Below the pieces are notes generated by a model. It was given only the letters and a program-made list of their open reading frames with translations, was not told where the DNA came from and did not search any database. The position numbers and the translations under genes are program-made. DNA of 64,000 nucleotides from Chenopodium formosanum. Lineage: Eukaryota > Streptophyta > Magnoliopsida > Caryophyllales > Amaranthaceae. The stretch spans positions 33,540,728-33,604,727 of the forward strand of contig CM044871.1 in assembly GCA_024500155.1 (NCBI GenBank), in the 5' to 3' direction. Position 1 is the stretch's first letter; every line of letters starts with the position of its first letter. Of this stretch, positions 10,159-21,895 are shown piece after piece.

Positions 10159-12916
10159 TGTAACACCCTGTATTTTTATGAAGTTTTTAAGTATTTATAA
10201 AGTATATTTTAATGGCTCAAGTATTTAAATTAAATATTTTGAAGGGTTAAAGTATTTTAAATATAAGGTTTTATAAAAGTAAAATATATTTAGGGCCAAA
10301 CATTTATTAATTATTGGGCAATGTAAATTATTCCTACATACTCTTAATGCAATAACCCATAACTTAAGCCATATCCCATAACTTAAGCCCACATTTTTAT
10401 AAGCCCAAACTTAACCCTACAATCTCTACTCTGTAAATACCCCATGAATCCTCAAAAATTTCCCACACAAAAAGGTTAGTCTTATTTTCTTTCTCCTTTG
10501 TTTTATTAATTTGTGTAATTACAATTATTGATTTATTGGTTTTTATTTTATTGTTTGAAATTAATTTAATTAGTATCAAATTGTATTTAGATGATTAAAC
10601 TTTGTAATTTCAGATTTTATAAATGTCATAATTTTCAGATTTTGTAAACTTTATAACCTAGGGTTTTTAATAATTGAAAATCATGATTTTAGGGTATTTA
10701 TGAACAATTAATTTAGGGCTATTATAGTAATGATGTTTTGAAATTTTGGTGACTATAACTACGGATTAGTTTAACTTAATTCCTGATTATTTTGAACACG
10801 TAAATTCGCGTTTTAATTTTTAGATTTCCGTTCGTTAATATTAATTCCGTTTTAATCCCAATCAGGTTCTGAACTCATTCGATTTTGATAAATAAAAATT
10901 AGTGTTTTCCATGTGAAAACAAGGTTTTAAGAAAGATTCACTAACTTCGGTAGTGATTACCACACTCTTGTGGCCAAAATCAGCTTCTAAATATGATTTT
11001 CGGGCAGCTTTTGATTTTAACGAAGTTTTTTTTATGCTTTAAATTTTATCCTTGAGTTTAAAGGGTAAGAGATAATTAAATGTTTCTATGGATAATTTGA
11101 GTATAAAGATGTATTTTGATGAAGTTTTAAAGGGTTTTTGATTAGTTTAAAATGTTGGAATTTTATTTTAAAGTAGTATAATTGTAATTTTAATAAAAGG
11201 GTGTGATTACTCATTAAAGAGGAGTTTAATTAGGGGTTTTAAAAAAATTATCAGATTATATTATGTAGTCTAAAATAAATTTACGTTGCTGGAAATTGTG
11301 TATACAAGGAGATTTAAAATAGGATTATTGTCCCTTTATGTAGGAGACTTGATTCGGTAAATTATATAGTGTAATCGAATACTTTAAGGGCTTATTTGAG
11401 GTACGTTCGCGTTATTAGCATATTTTGGTGATGTAGTATCATGCTAGGCTTGATTTAATTTAATCTCAAGTAGTATCACGCTAAGATTATCATTGAAAAT
11501 TGTGGATTATTTAAATTGGTGATTAAATTGGAAAGCATTATTTATTTGTGATGGATTATGGAATGGAAAATTATATTTTGGTGTGTTTTTATGAACCACA
11601 ATTTTATTTATGGCATGTTGGAATGCATATTTAATTAAACTACATGTTTAATTTGGCTTGGAATATTGAAAAAGAATTTTGTTATGGTTCATATAATTTT
11701 TATAGATGCTATAATTATGGGAATTGAGCTATATAAGTTTCTATGTACACGAGGAATAGACTATATTTTGGTTCCTTAGTGCACTTAAGGTGTTTCTAAC
11801 ACCGAGGGATAGGATTTGTGGCGCTTTATGCGTTTAAGGTGTCTTTGACACTGAGGTAGATTTAAAAAGGGTTCAACATTAAATATTATGTGGTCACTAA
11901 TTATTCAAGATTTAAATTGGTATGTTTGATTGTTTGAATAATTATCATTGATTGAATTATTTATGGTTTGTGAGTCATCAACAAGTTTAATAATATGTAA
12001 ATAGTGTAAAGTGAAAGAGATTACGCACCAAAACTCTTGGAACGTTTATACCTTGAGTATGAACATATGGAGGGAGTTATGAGGTTTTATATTTAACCAT
12101 AACTTCTACTGGAGTACAGGACGCTGTACATTCCTTTTATGTATTATTATGCGCAGGAATTCTGCCACCTATGTGTGGTTTTGATGATGGCATGGTTAGC
12201 TCCCGTGTCAGTAACCTTAATTAATTTGGGGGAGGGAGAATTTGAAACTCGTTCGATGCGTAATCAATGCCAAATAAATTATGTAGTTGTCTAGTTGAGA
12301 AGTTTTGTTGGATGTTGTATGATTGAAAAACAGACGCAACAAGGTAAGTTGTGTGTTGATAGGTAAGTGCATATTAGTGTGTTAATTACGCTTATGTAAT
12401 CAGCTTTGCTGATTGTGTGTTTTGTGTGTTTGTTGCCCTTGTCTTTATCTTGGCCCTATGATGACCCATTTTTAATGGAGAGTAGTGGAAACAAGTAGAG
12501 ATAAGCTTTTCAGGTATTGAAGCATGTTCATGACGGGGCATGAGTGAAGAGCAAATCATGCTAGTTTCCATAAGTATAGGATGTGTTTAATGCTTTATTT
12601 ATTTATTTATTTATGATACTATCATTATGCATGACTAATGAGAAGGTTTTGAGTTTGGTTTGGTTTTAATAAGGGCCTATAATGGTTCCAAGTTGTAGGT
12701 TAATTTTATTTTACTTCGTTTGACTTTATTTTCGTTGCTTGACTTTTTCAAATTGACTTCTTATGAGAAGGTTTTGAAATTAGTCTTCCGCTGTGTGTCT
12801 TTGAAAGTTGCCTTAGCCGTTTTCACGGTGGTGGTAATATCTTAGATATTCCTATTAAAGTTTTATACAAGGCAAAACGGGTATTTTCAAAAATAAGGAA
12901 TTTCTAAGGTGTTACA
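10159..12916 (+). repeat. Solo LTR, Tekay-type chromovirus family
   Basis: Begins TGTAACACCCTG and ends AAGGTGTTACA, with inverted termini (TGTAACACC/GGTGTTACA). It aligns along its length with the LTRs of the full element at 23865-37263: shared words include GTAGTATCATGCTAG, AGAGATTACGCACC, TTGGAACG and TCTTCCGCTGTGTG. The length is 2758 against 2504 bases. It sits inside the 3' region of the minus-strand Ogre remnant. The flanking pentamers CTGGC and CAAGC match at only three positions, so the target duplication has decayed or the LTR arose by recombination between different copies. Confidence 0.8.
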
Positions 12917-15059
12917 CAAGCGTTAGTTAAAATAGATAAGAGAGTTAAGAAACACGTATCTTGCACCGTCGAGCACACATCTCTAAAGTAACTGATTTTT
13001 TATATTTTGCTTTTGTGACAACCTTTCCATAAGCTAGGGAACACCATCTTGCTGTTTTGATGTTGTGGTCGTGATTTATCGCTATTAATGTTCACTCGTT
13101 TCTGACAAAAGAGCTTCTTTTTCTAGGATTGTTCACTCGTCTCTGAACAAAAGAGCTTTAATAGGATGCCCACGCGTCTCTGAGTAGTAGAGCTTGAAAT
13201 ACATGTCCAAGCGTCTTTAAATAAAGAGCTTTGATAGGATACGCCCACGCGTCTCTAAGAAAAAGAGCTTGAAATACATGTCAACGCGTCTTTGAACAAA
13301 GAGCTTTGAATGATATGCCCACGCGTTTCTGAGCAAAAGAGCTTGAAAGGATTGTCCATGCGTCTCTGAACAATAGAGCTTTGATTCATTGAGATCGTTC
13401 GGTTGGCTGCGAACTGGAGCTTTGCTGAATGGTTGTATCTTGTAAAAATCAAAAGATTGCCAAAAGGCTTTGCTAGTGCTTTTCTTAGGGTTGACCAAAG
13501 GTGATTGACTGACTTGAGGTTAACCCAAGGTGAATTGACTGTGTGACTCATGACCCGTGTGTGCATTGTATTGTGATGTGCTTGACTCAAAATGCGAAAA
13601 AGCAAAAAAATTCCGTCATTTTTGTGGAGGGTACCTACTTTCTCCCGAAAAAGAAAGATGCGAAAAAGAATCAAAGTGTTTGATGGTACATGTTGAATGA
13701 GCTTAATCTTTTAACGTTGTCTCTCATAGTACAAGGATTGTAACATCTTAGACTATCCTAGTTGACTCGATAATTAAAAAATTTGGGTAACTTAGGCATG
13801 GAGGCTAAGCACTTTGTACTTTGTGATGCAATGATGAGTGATGAGTAATTTTGTTATGACAAAGTATGATTCAATGTTGTGTTAAGATTTCATGACAAAA
13901 GGTTCCTAAGGGAAGTATATTTTGGTCATGTATCTGTGACGTGTGAGATAATGACACTAAAGTTAGGCCGCAAGGGCTAAGTGTGTGGAAAAATATATTG
14001 AAAAGAGTCAAATGGTGGTGACTCTTAGGCTAGGTAGGCTAATGATGTAAGGATCAAGCCCCCAAGTCTAGCACTAAGTAGATAGGGATAAGCATAGCAA
14101 ATTCCTTGATATGATCAATTATGAACTTAAATATGAATGCATTTTTATTACAGCTGCACTCCAATGTGAGGTTGCCTACGTATCCATTAGGAATCAGGCT
14201 GAACGTAGCTCTAGCCGAACCTTGCACAAGTATGAGTATACCTCAAAGAGGTCTTTTAAGGTTGTAACGTGGTTAGGCTAAAGGTTTGAAGAAGAAGGGG
14301 ATAAAGGCTCAAAACCCTAGATAAGCCCCCAGGGTGTGCACCCTTGTTTTTGAATCTCTATATTTTTATGCTTGAGGTTTTTAACTCTTTTTTTAGCTCT
14401 CTTTTCTTTTTTTTCTTTTTTGTTTTTTTATTTATCAGTGTGGGAAATCCCAATCATGCGGTCTATCACTCACTTGGCATTCATGTTTCTTAGGCACGGT
14501 ACCGAGCACTCGATAAGAGACGCAATCTGAGACGTGTTCATATCAAAGACATGTTCATGTCAAAGACATTGGAACACTTGCCCTTTTATACACTTTTATT
14601 TATTTTTTTTATTGCATTTTTTGTTTTTTTTAAATCACTCAAGCTTTTGAAATTGCATAAGTTACGCACCATCCCATCCCATCCCAAGGTTAAGTAGATC
14701 TAGGTTGAACAAAGAAAGGTCTATTGTTAGACGAGGCTCAAAGTGGTTTATCAAGAAAAGGTTGTATATTTGAAGGGTGAAAGGTAATATGATGTGGCTA
14801 CAAGGGGTGCGTCAAATCATTGGTATACCTTGTGCTTAGATCGGCATGGAGATTTTTTTTTTTTTGGGCAATACAATGATCATATGCAAGGAAATAAATG
14901 CTCATTTTATTAAAGGGAGAAAAGACACATACAAAATAAGAATCTAAGGAAAATAAAAAGGTGCCTATTGCTAGACTTATTTGGGGAATGGAAAAAAAAA
15001 AGAAAAAGAGGTCACGAAATCTTGTCGTTGAAGCTCGCCTCATGTTTTATTCTTTATCA
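12917..15059 (-). other. 3' region of minus-strand Ogre-like element
   Basis: This lies between the PPT and the end of gag, where pol would be expected, yet no RT, RNase H or integrase is visible. What remains is 3'-untranslated-like sequence: a 37-bp tandem array (13091-13391), AT-rich runs and poly-T tracts (about 14400-14640, 14850). A pol deletion is the simplest reading. The element may also have been non-autonomous from the start. Confidence 0.5.
13091..13391 (-). repeat. 37-bp tandem repeat array, about 8 units
   Basis: Eight imperfect units of about 37 bases share the core CGTCTCTGAACAAAAGAGCT. Odd and even units differ (CCCACGCG against TCCAAGCG starts), so there may be a two-unit higher order. 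Hypervariable tandem arrays between pol and the 3' LTR are known from Tat/Ogre elements, which fits the position. Minus-strand open frames across the array are an artefact of the repeat; 37 is not a multiple of three, so the frame shifts each unit. Confidence 0.85.
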
Positions 15060-17066
15060 TCACTCAGACTTCTTTCCGTTTAGAGGTATGTGAAGCTTAT
15101 TATTATCAATTAGATATTGGATTATCTCTTTTAGCTTCCAACAGCTCTCGGTAGTATGACCCTCACCTTGATGGTACTTGCGGCGTTCATTTGGATTCCA
15201 ACTAGGTAACCTCTTCTTAGGTGCGGGATCTTGAATAGGTCTAATGGGAGTTATGAGACCTCTAGGATTAAGGTGATCGAATGCTGTGTCATAACTTAAG
15301 CCTATAGGTGTAAAGGTTCTCTTTTGCTCTTGTTTGTTCATGGCAAGGACCTGATCCAAGCTAACGTTGTTCGAGTAGGTATTTTTGGGAGAAGAAGGAT
15401 TGTCGTTCTTCTTTCCTTTCCAGCCACTGTTATTACTTTACTATTCTTGGCCTTCCTGTTGCTAAGAGGAACGTTAAGGTGATTTGAATTAATGAAGTCT
15501 TGAATGCGATCCTTGAGGGTAAAACACTTTTCGGTGATGTGACCATGGTCTCTATGATATTTGCAATAAGAGTTTGGATCCCAATTGGGGTATCGTTTCT
15601 TAGGTGGTGGGTCTTGACTAGAGTCAACGGGATGAATGAGATCTTGATCATGAAGATAGTCAAAAGATTCATCATAAGTCATTTCTATTGGTGTGTATTC
15701 TTCAATGGTTTGTTTTACCCGCGGCTTAGGAGCATTGAGTTCTTTATTAAATCCTTGATGAGAATTTTGTTCGATAACCATCATCCGATTTGCTAGTCCT
15801 TCTACCACATTCAAGAGCATGGCAGTGACATCTTGCTGTTTTCGAACGTCTTCTTTTAGGCTTGACAAATTCTCCCCGGTATTATCTAAGAAAATTATTT
15901 CATCCTCCTCAATCTTTGTCATTTCATCAACAGAGGTTATATAAGCTATCTCGATCATGGGCTCACCTAAAGGTGTGATAAGGAGTGAAGGATTGAAGGA
16001 TGTTTGATCTTCTGCGATGGCTAGAATCTCAGAAGTTTTATTGTCATCGATCAGTTCTTGAACAACTTCTTTCAGTTTCCAACACTCCTCAGTGACGTGA
16101 CCCTTTCCTTGGTGATACTTGCAATGTGTATTAGGATCCCACTTAGGTGGCTTGGCTTCTGGAACTGGGTCTTTAATAGGTCTTATGGGCATGACTAGTC
16201 CTTTGTGGTGTAGCTTTTCGAAAGCTGTTTCATAACTCATACCTAGTGGAGTGAACACTCTTTTCGACCTTTGGATTTGTGGTTTAGAGGTTTTCGTAGC
16301 ATATACTTCGTTAATAGGAGAGGAAGAAGAAGGATGGTCGTTCTTCTTTCCTCTCGCACTATTATCTTTCAGAAGGTCATATTCAATGTCAATGCCCATA
16401 TTATACACAACCTTGAATGTATTCAAGTTGTGTTGGTATTTTAAGTGCTTTGCATATTTTTCTTGAAGGTTCTTGATGAACATCCTTACAAACTCTTTTC
16501 CGGTAGGAACCTTAACCCTATTAGCAGAAGTTTCCCTCCATTTGTTGAAGAAAGAAGTGAAACCTTCGTTTTCTTTTTGTTTTAACATCTCAAGTTGTTT
16601 GTGGTCTGTTTCGTCTTGGATGTTGCACTTATATCTATCTACGAAAGCGTTTTTTATGGAATCTCAAGAAGAGGTTTTCTCTTTGTCAAGGGAAAAGAAC
16701 CATTGTTGACAAACAGTTTCAAGAGATAAAGAAAATAAGGAATGAAAGACTTTCCTATCAATCCCCTTAATGTTAATTATGGTCTCGAATGCCCTTAAGT
16801 GTAAGTAAGGATTATCTTTTGGCTGGAACTTAGGGATGTCATTGGCATTGAACTTCTGCGGAAGAAGCTCCTTGTCCACTGAGACCCCCTTGTGAGCTAA
16901 TGTCCGGGAATCTATAGTCATTGGATATTTTGCTCAAGTTTTCTCGCATGAGCTTCATTTGTTGTTGTTTCACAGGGTCATTGATTTGGAGGGTTAAAGC
17001 CTTCAAGATCTCAGTCACGTCTGCCATTTGCTTCTTAAGCTCATTGACTTCTTCTTGACTTGCCAT
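15060..17066 (-). pseudogene. gag: Ogre/Tat-like Gag with three zinc-finger-like modules
   Basis: Likely start at 17066 (MASQEEVNELK...), a coiled-coil N-terminus. Frame changes occur near 16900, 16650 and 15400. The capsid-like part carries the Tat/Ogre pattern FFNKWRETSANRV...KEFVRMFIKNL (about 16560-16470). After it comes a ~72-residue module, FTPLGMSYETAF...CKYHQGKGHVTEEC...LKEVVQELID, at about 16255-16040, again at about 15697-15475, and a third time at 15320-15060. Each holds a C-x2-H-x4-H-x4-C pattern, a variant of the CCHC knuckle; in the third copy the first Cys is Arg. Between modules 1 and 2 lies a 110-residue acidic/coiled stretch. Gag would package element RNA in the cytoplasm. 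It is not functional as it stands, and no pol follows. Confidence 0.75.
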
Positions 17067-17171
17067 TGTCTTCTTAGCTTTTCTTTTTCGACCGACTGGT
17101 TTATGAAAAAGTTGAACATGAATAAAGGTGTTGTCCTTGATTAATCGCCCTTCTCTCCTCGACCACATAAT

Positions 17172-17934
17172 GTGTAAAGGGAAATGAGGGATAAGTTTTT
17201 TATTATTTATTTTGACTCAAGCTCTATTCAACATGGAAGAGAATGTGGAAGATAATGGGAATAGATTGGACCCCCCACTCGAATGGCGGAAAACGACTCA
17301 TGCATGAACCTAAGACATGGTCATGGTGACATATACGAAGTGTGTGCTGAGACTATTGTGTGTAGGTGACATGTTAAGACTCGTGTCATGACCATGTGGC
17401 TAGACTATGTGACTAGACTCAAGCGAAGACTAAGTTAAGACTTCATGTATATGCATTAAATTGGACAAATGATTTTACTCTACTTCTAATTGGGTTAGAA
17501 AGAAGATTTCAACTAGGATAAATCCCATACCATGCACGGTGATCTTCATATATATAGTTATATATTATTGATTGAGAAATATTATAATCATATAAATTAG
17601 TCAAGAAATAATAAAAGTATGTGATATGTTAATTTGATATTTTCAATTTTAATTGTAGCTTCCAATACACAACTAAAAAAACGTATGAAAGATTTGTGAA
17701 TAAAAATATTTCCCAATTTCGTAAAATAGGTCACTAATTATTTAAAAATATTGATTTTTGTTATATACTGCCCAATTTTTTTCAAGAAAGATTTGTGAAT
17801 CAATATTTTATTTTAAATATAATAGTTATCACGTGTTTATATGGAATATGTACAAAGAAAATTATTTTTGTAAATGATTTGTTTCCTTGATTAAAATATT
17901 TTTTTAAAAGAAAATGAAAAAAATTACTAAGGAC
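17172..17934. other. Unassigned sequence, no gene seen
   Basis: Between the gag start and the next recognisable LTR I see no LTR end, PBS or domain. It includes an inverted repeat (ACATGGTCATG near 17312 and CATGACCATGT near 17387) and then very AT-rich sequence from about 17560. It may be leader of the minus-strand element whose 5' LTR was lost. Confidence 0.3.
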
Positions 17935-18602
17935 ATACCAAGAGATGACATGTGTCATCGCTGGTGTGTCTTTTAGTATATATATTGGTATCTTTCCAAT
18001 GACATATTATATGACTTATTTGGACTTCTTGATCAAAAGATATGATAAAAAGAAAATCCGCAAAAAACTATCCCAGCGCCAAACGATAGAGTCTGTCGCT
18101 TGGCACTGGTGCCTGTTGCCTGACGTTAATCCTGTCGCCTGGCGATGGTCTCTGTCTTCTGGCAACAAGAGGTCTTTGATTCCGAATGGGACTCGAACTC
18201 TAGTCTATCATTTCCGAACTATTTTTCTATAATTAGGGGTCGTATCTCCCTGTATTTAAAAAACCAACAATCATAAATCATCTATTCTTCCCTCTCCTAA
18301 GCTAGAAGCTTATTCTCTCTCTCTGTTCTTTTGCTAAACCTTCCCTCTCACAAAATTCCACATTCATTAGTTCTAGACACACCTAGCCAAGTTCGAAGTT
18401 GCCTTCGCCCTAGATGTGAAAGGTTGATAATTTCTGAGGGCTTGGTCCCAAATCTCTATTTCAATAATTTAATTTAAGTTTTTTTATTATTTTTCTTGAG
18501 ATTACTAAAGCGTGTATTTTGTTATTAGAAAGAGGTACGAGGCATCGAAGTAAGTCATTGCTTTATTTTGATATATAAATAACGCTTAGATTATTTTGTT
18601 AA

Positions 18603-18685
18603 TTCCTAGTATCATGTTAGGATGTTTTGTTGCTTCCTAGTATCATGTTAGGATGTTTTATTGCTTCCTAGTATCATGTTTAGGG
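18603..18685 (+). repeat. 31-bp tandem repeat in Ogre LTR
   Basis: Three units of TTCCTAGTATCATGTTAGG plus a short T-rich spacer, 31 bases apart. The third is cut by the Mutator-like insertion. The word TAGTATCATG recurs through this LTR family. Confidence 0.8.
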
Positions 18686-19432
18686 CAATAACTAAGGAAA
18701 ATTTGAAACTAATAATCCCACCTTTGCTTGTTCTTCTCGAAACAATCCTACCTTTTAATATTCCAAAAATAATCCCACCTTTTACCTCAATATTCTTTAA
18801 ACAAACCATGAAAAGTTTTGATAGGTTGGTAACCTGCTAGAGAAGGTAAGTTGACACGTGTAGACACCCATTTGTGTCTCCCCAAAACCAAACCCAGTGA
18901 TGAGTACCTTTCACGTCGAATCATAATCAAATGAAACGAAAGTGTGGAAAGGTCTAGTGTTGCGGAAAGTTTTTGTTCCTTTTCTCTTCTTTCTGTTTTT
19001 TGAAAACTTTATTTTAAGAAAACAGCCAGTCCACTTTGGTTGGTCCATGATATGGGTCCAATAATAGTGTAGTTGGATGGGGTTTGAAAAGACCTTTCCA
19101 ACGATATATTATGAGCCCAATTCCGATGAATATTGAGGAAGTTATGGCCAATTTACTAAACTAGGCCCGGTTTGAGCTTTATGTGCGGCCCAATGATCTA
19201 GTGGAGGGCCTAATATGATTTATCATTCCTAATGCAATTAGGAATGGTTTTAGTCTTCTATAATCTTCTAGAAGGTTCTTTTCATTCCTAATTCAATTAG
19301 CATTGATAAGTTGACTTTGTTGACTTTTCAGAGTTTTAATCAAAATCAAACAGCATTTTCGAAGAAATTATATTTTTTTATCCTCCAGTACCGGAAATTT
19401 ATCAGATTTTCGAAAACGCGTTGAAATAAGGC

Positions 19433-19553
19433 TTGGCGTCCAACCCCAGGCCTTGGCGCCTGGAACCAGGCTTGGCGCCAGACGCTAGCCATTGGCGCCT
19501 GGCGCTAGCCATTGGTGCCTGGCGCCAGCTAGCCAGGGTTGGCGCCAACCTTG
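19433..19553 (+). repeat. GGCGCC palindrome block upstream of TATA
   Basis: Repeated TTGGCGCC and CTGGCGCCAG-like words, about eight copies of (T)TGG(C/T)G(C/T)C in ~120 bases, each fully or nearly palindromic. The block ends about 55 bases before the TATA box at 19609. Confidence 0.8.
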
Positions 19554-19608
19554 TTTTGCGTGCGTCAGACTCTGTTTTGTTAAATTATCTTTTTTGGCTG
19601 ATTTTCTC

Positions 19609-19616
19609 TATAAATA
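19609..19616 (+). promoter_or_regulatory. TATA box of Ogre-like solo LTR
   Basis: TATAAATA preceded by CTC and followed by an ~270-base leader. It is matched in the reverse LTR copy near 9047-9056. Confidence 0.6.
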
Positions 19617-21895
19617 TCGTATCAAAAACTCTGTTTTCATTGACCTACAATCATTCATCATCTACATCTATCATTCACCAACTCTTTTCAAGATTTTCTT
19701 GATTATTCTCTCTCTCTTTCTTTTTCTAAACTTTGCTTTTCACATACTAAATTCTGCATTCGCAAGATCTAGAAACACTTAGCCGTATTCGAAGTTGCCT
19801 TCTCCGTAGACGTGAAAGGTTTAATTTCTGAGGGTTTGGTCCCAAATCTCTCTTTTAATTATTTAATTTAATTGCTTTGTTTATTATTTTCCTTGAAGTT
19901 AATAACGCGTTTATTTTGTTATTAGAAAGAGGTACGAGGCATCAAAGTAAGTACTTTAATTGATTAATTGATATTATGATGTAGAAATCATGTTTATATT
20001 GTTATTATGATATTTCTAGTATCATGTCTAGGGTACTTTTTAATATCAAATATGCTTAATATGATTGTGATGATGCTTCCTATGTTCTTCCTAATATTTA
20101 TGATTGTTAGTATTATGTTATGGTTAAAGATTTGATTTTTATTGCTTAGTGACATGCTAGAGCTTGTTATTAATCTTGTTAGTATCATGCCTAGGATCTT
20201 GCTATTTTTATTATGCTTTAATATTAACATGAACATGATTATGATTATAATTGTTATAATTTATGATGATTATGAATATTATTATTATTATTTTTATGAT
20301 GATTATGATTTTTATTATCATGATATTATTATTATATTGCTTGGTACATTATTTTATATTTATTGCTTGATCACGCCTTTTTATGCATGTTAAAGGGAAT
20401 TTGTACTTGTATTCACGCTTAATAAGATAATTAATAATCTTTTTAGGGTTAATTTTGATTATAATTCAAGTGATCGCAAATAATAGTTTATTTGTGCATT
20501 AATATTCAACCAACATAGATAAACAGGTTTAGGGTTAACCTAATGATTGCATGTTAATTAGAAAGCGCACATGAATACGAGCAGAATAAAGTAGAGGCCT
20601 ATTATTAAGGCAGGTTTAGTCTCTTTTAGGTTGGATTTGTACCATCATCCCCGAACCCTTATTTGGTTCATGACCTTATGGAGTTGACGATCTCTTGGAT
20701 CGTTAAGGGGTGTAACCTTCACCTCGTGAACGGTTTACAAGTTCCTTAAAAACTTGTTGGCGACTCTTTTTCTCTATCTTCTTCCCTTTTGGACGCCACC
20801 GTACTTTAGTGTATGATTATAGTGGGGTTCAAGCTAGTGGGATTAAGGCTTGAAATTATTCCCTACAACACGTGTTAAGTTTTTATTGGTCAAATTCTTA
20901 TAAAAAAAGTTTTTTTTTTTAAATAAACCTCTTCCCCTATTTCCTTTACCCGCCTCCTCAACTCGGCAAGTCCTCAGTCTTCCCATAGCTTACCAGCCAC
21001 CTTTCGCTTCCTCTACCATTAAAATACCGATGCTGCCCCACAAAGACTGACAACCACCACCAAACCACCTTGTTTTGTCGTCAACAACAAACCAACAACA
21101 ACCCCAAAATCCCTCCCAGAACATGAGCAATCAAGCCCAATTATGAAAAAAAAAACCAAAAGAAAGACTTATTAATTTTGGAGCTTTTGCCTTCCATTCT
21201 TACAAATAAAAATTTTAATTAATTGGATGAATTGTATGATAAATATAATTTTGTGTAAATTGATACTTTGATAGAGTAGAATTTCACGCTTATAGTATCA
21301 GCTTACTTAATGCGGCTTTGCGGCTTCTTGATGTTTATGTATCTAGGAGGGACCGAGGGAGTAGTGCGTTGGAAAAGAAGGCATGGTTGTTGGTGGTGGT
21401 TGCAACGCATGGGTGATGATTATCAGCGTGATGGGAGAGTTGATGTGAGTCCATACGGATTGGGTAGATGAAGGTGTGGTTGGTATGGCAAGACGTAGGT
21501 TTTAGTGGGTGGGATTTTTTGTGGGTTTGGAGGACTGGTGGTGGGCCATGGCAGACTAGTCGAAAGGTCAGGGTGGGAAGGTGTTTTCAATATTTCAATG
21601 GTTGTTCAAAGGTAGTGATAGTGAATGCGGTGGTGGTGTCGGTGGGGTGGTAGTGAGTTGGTGCTTTAGCTTGGTGGTTGGGGAAAGGAGAATGATTTAA
21701 GAAAAAAGCAAACAAAAAATAAATAAATAAAATAAAATAAAACATTAACCTGTAAAATAGCTTACAGGTCAAAAGGACTGTTAAAAGAAGGTGAGGTTTA
21801 AAGGTAGGATTATTTCGGGATTAATTAAAGGTAGGATTGTTTTCGGAAGACGGGTCAAAGGTAGGATTATTGTTTTCCATTTTTCCAATAACTAA

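Larger units (their letters stand above)
18859..20867 (+). repeat. Solo LTR of the Ogre-like family
   Basis: Starts TGTAGACACCC and ends ATTCCCTACA, with TGTAG/CTACA inverted tips, and is flanked by a perfect 5-base target duplication ACACG (18854-18858, 20868-20872). Length 2009 bases. No PBS, PPT or coding sequence is attached, so it is a solo LTR left by LTR-LTR recombination. Its U3 has a GGCGCC-rich palindrome block (19433-19553), and a TATA box lies at 19609. It is the best-defined copy of this family here and sits within a MULE that interrupts an older LTR of the same family. Confidence 0.9.
18696..21885. mobile_element. Non-autonomous Mutator-like element (MULE)
   Basis: Flanked by a perfect 10-base duplication, CAATAACTAA (18686-18695 and 21886-21895), in the 8-10 base range of Mutator-like elements. 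The ends are long imperfect inverted repeats: left GGAAAATTTGAAAC then AATAATCCCACCTTT; right, in reverse complement, GAAAAATGGAAAAC then AATAATCCTACCTTT. Each end repeats the AATCC(C/T)ACCTTT word about three times over ~130 bases. Without the nested solo LTR it is about 1.18 kb. The interior has a C-rich left part and a G-rich right part (about 21440-21690) but no transposase domain. It inserted into an Ogre LTR. Confidence 0.85.

Noticed and set aside
13091..13391. CRISPR-like array
   Set aside because: Units are contiguous imperfect tandem repeats without unique spacers, inside a plant retrotransposon.
13217..13674. Minus-strand frames of 93 and 139 codons
   Set aside because: They read through the 37-bp tandem array in shifting frames; repetitive, no domain.
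20700..20735. PBS-like TTGGCGACTC inside the Ogre solo LTR taken as the LTR end
   Set aside because: Three LTR copies all end ~140 bases later at ATTCCCTACA, and the solo LTR has a perfect target duplication there.
21335..21362. Possible Stowaway MITE end (reverse of CTCCCTCGGTCCCTCC)
   Set aside because: Only one end is seen; no matching second terminus or TA duplication found nearby inside the MULE.
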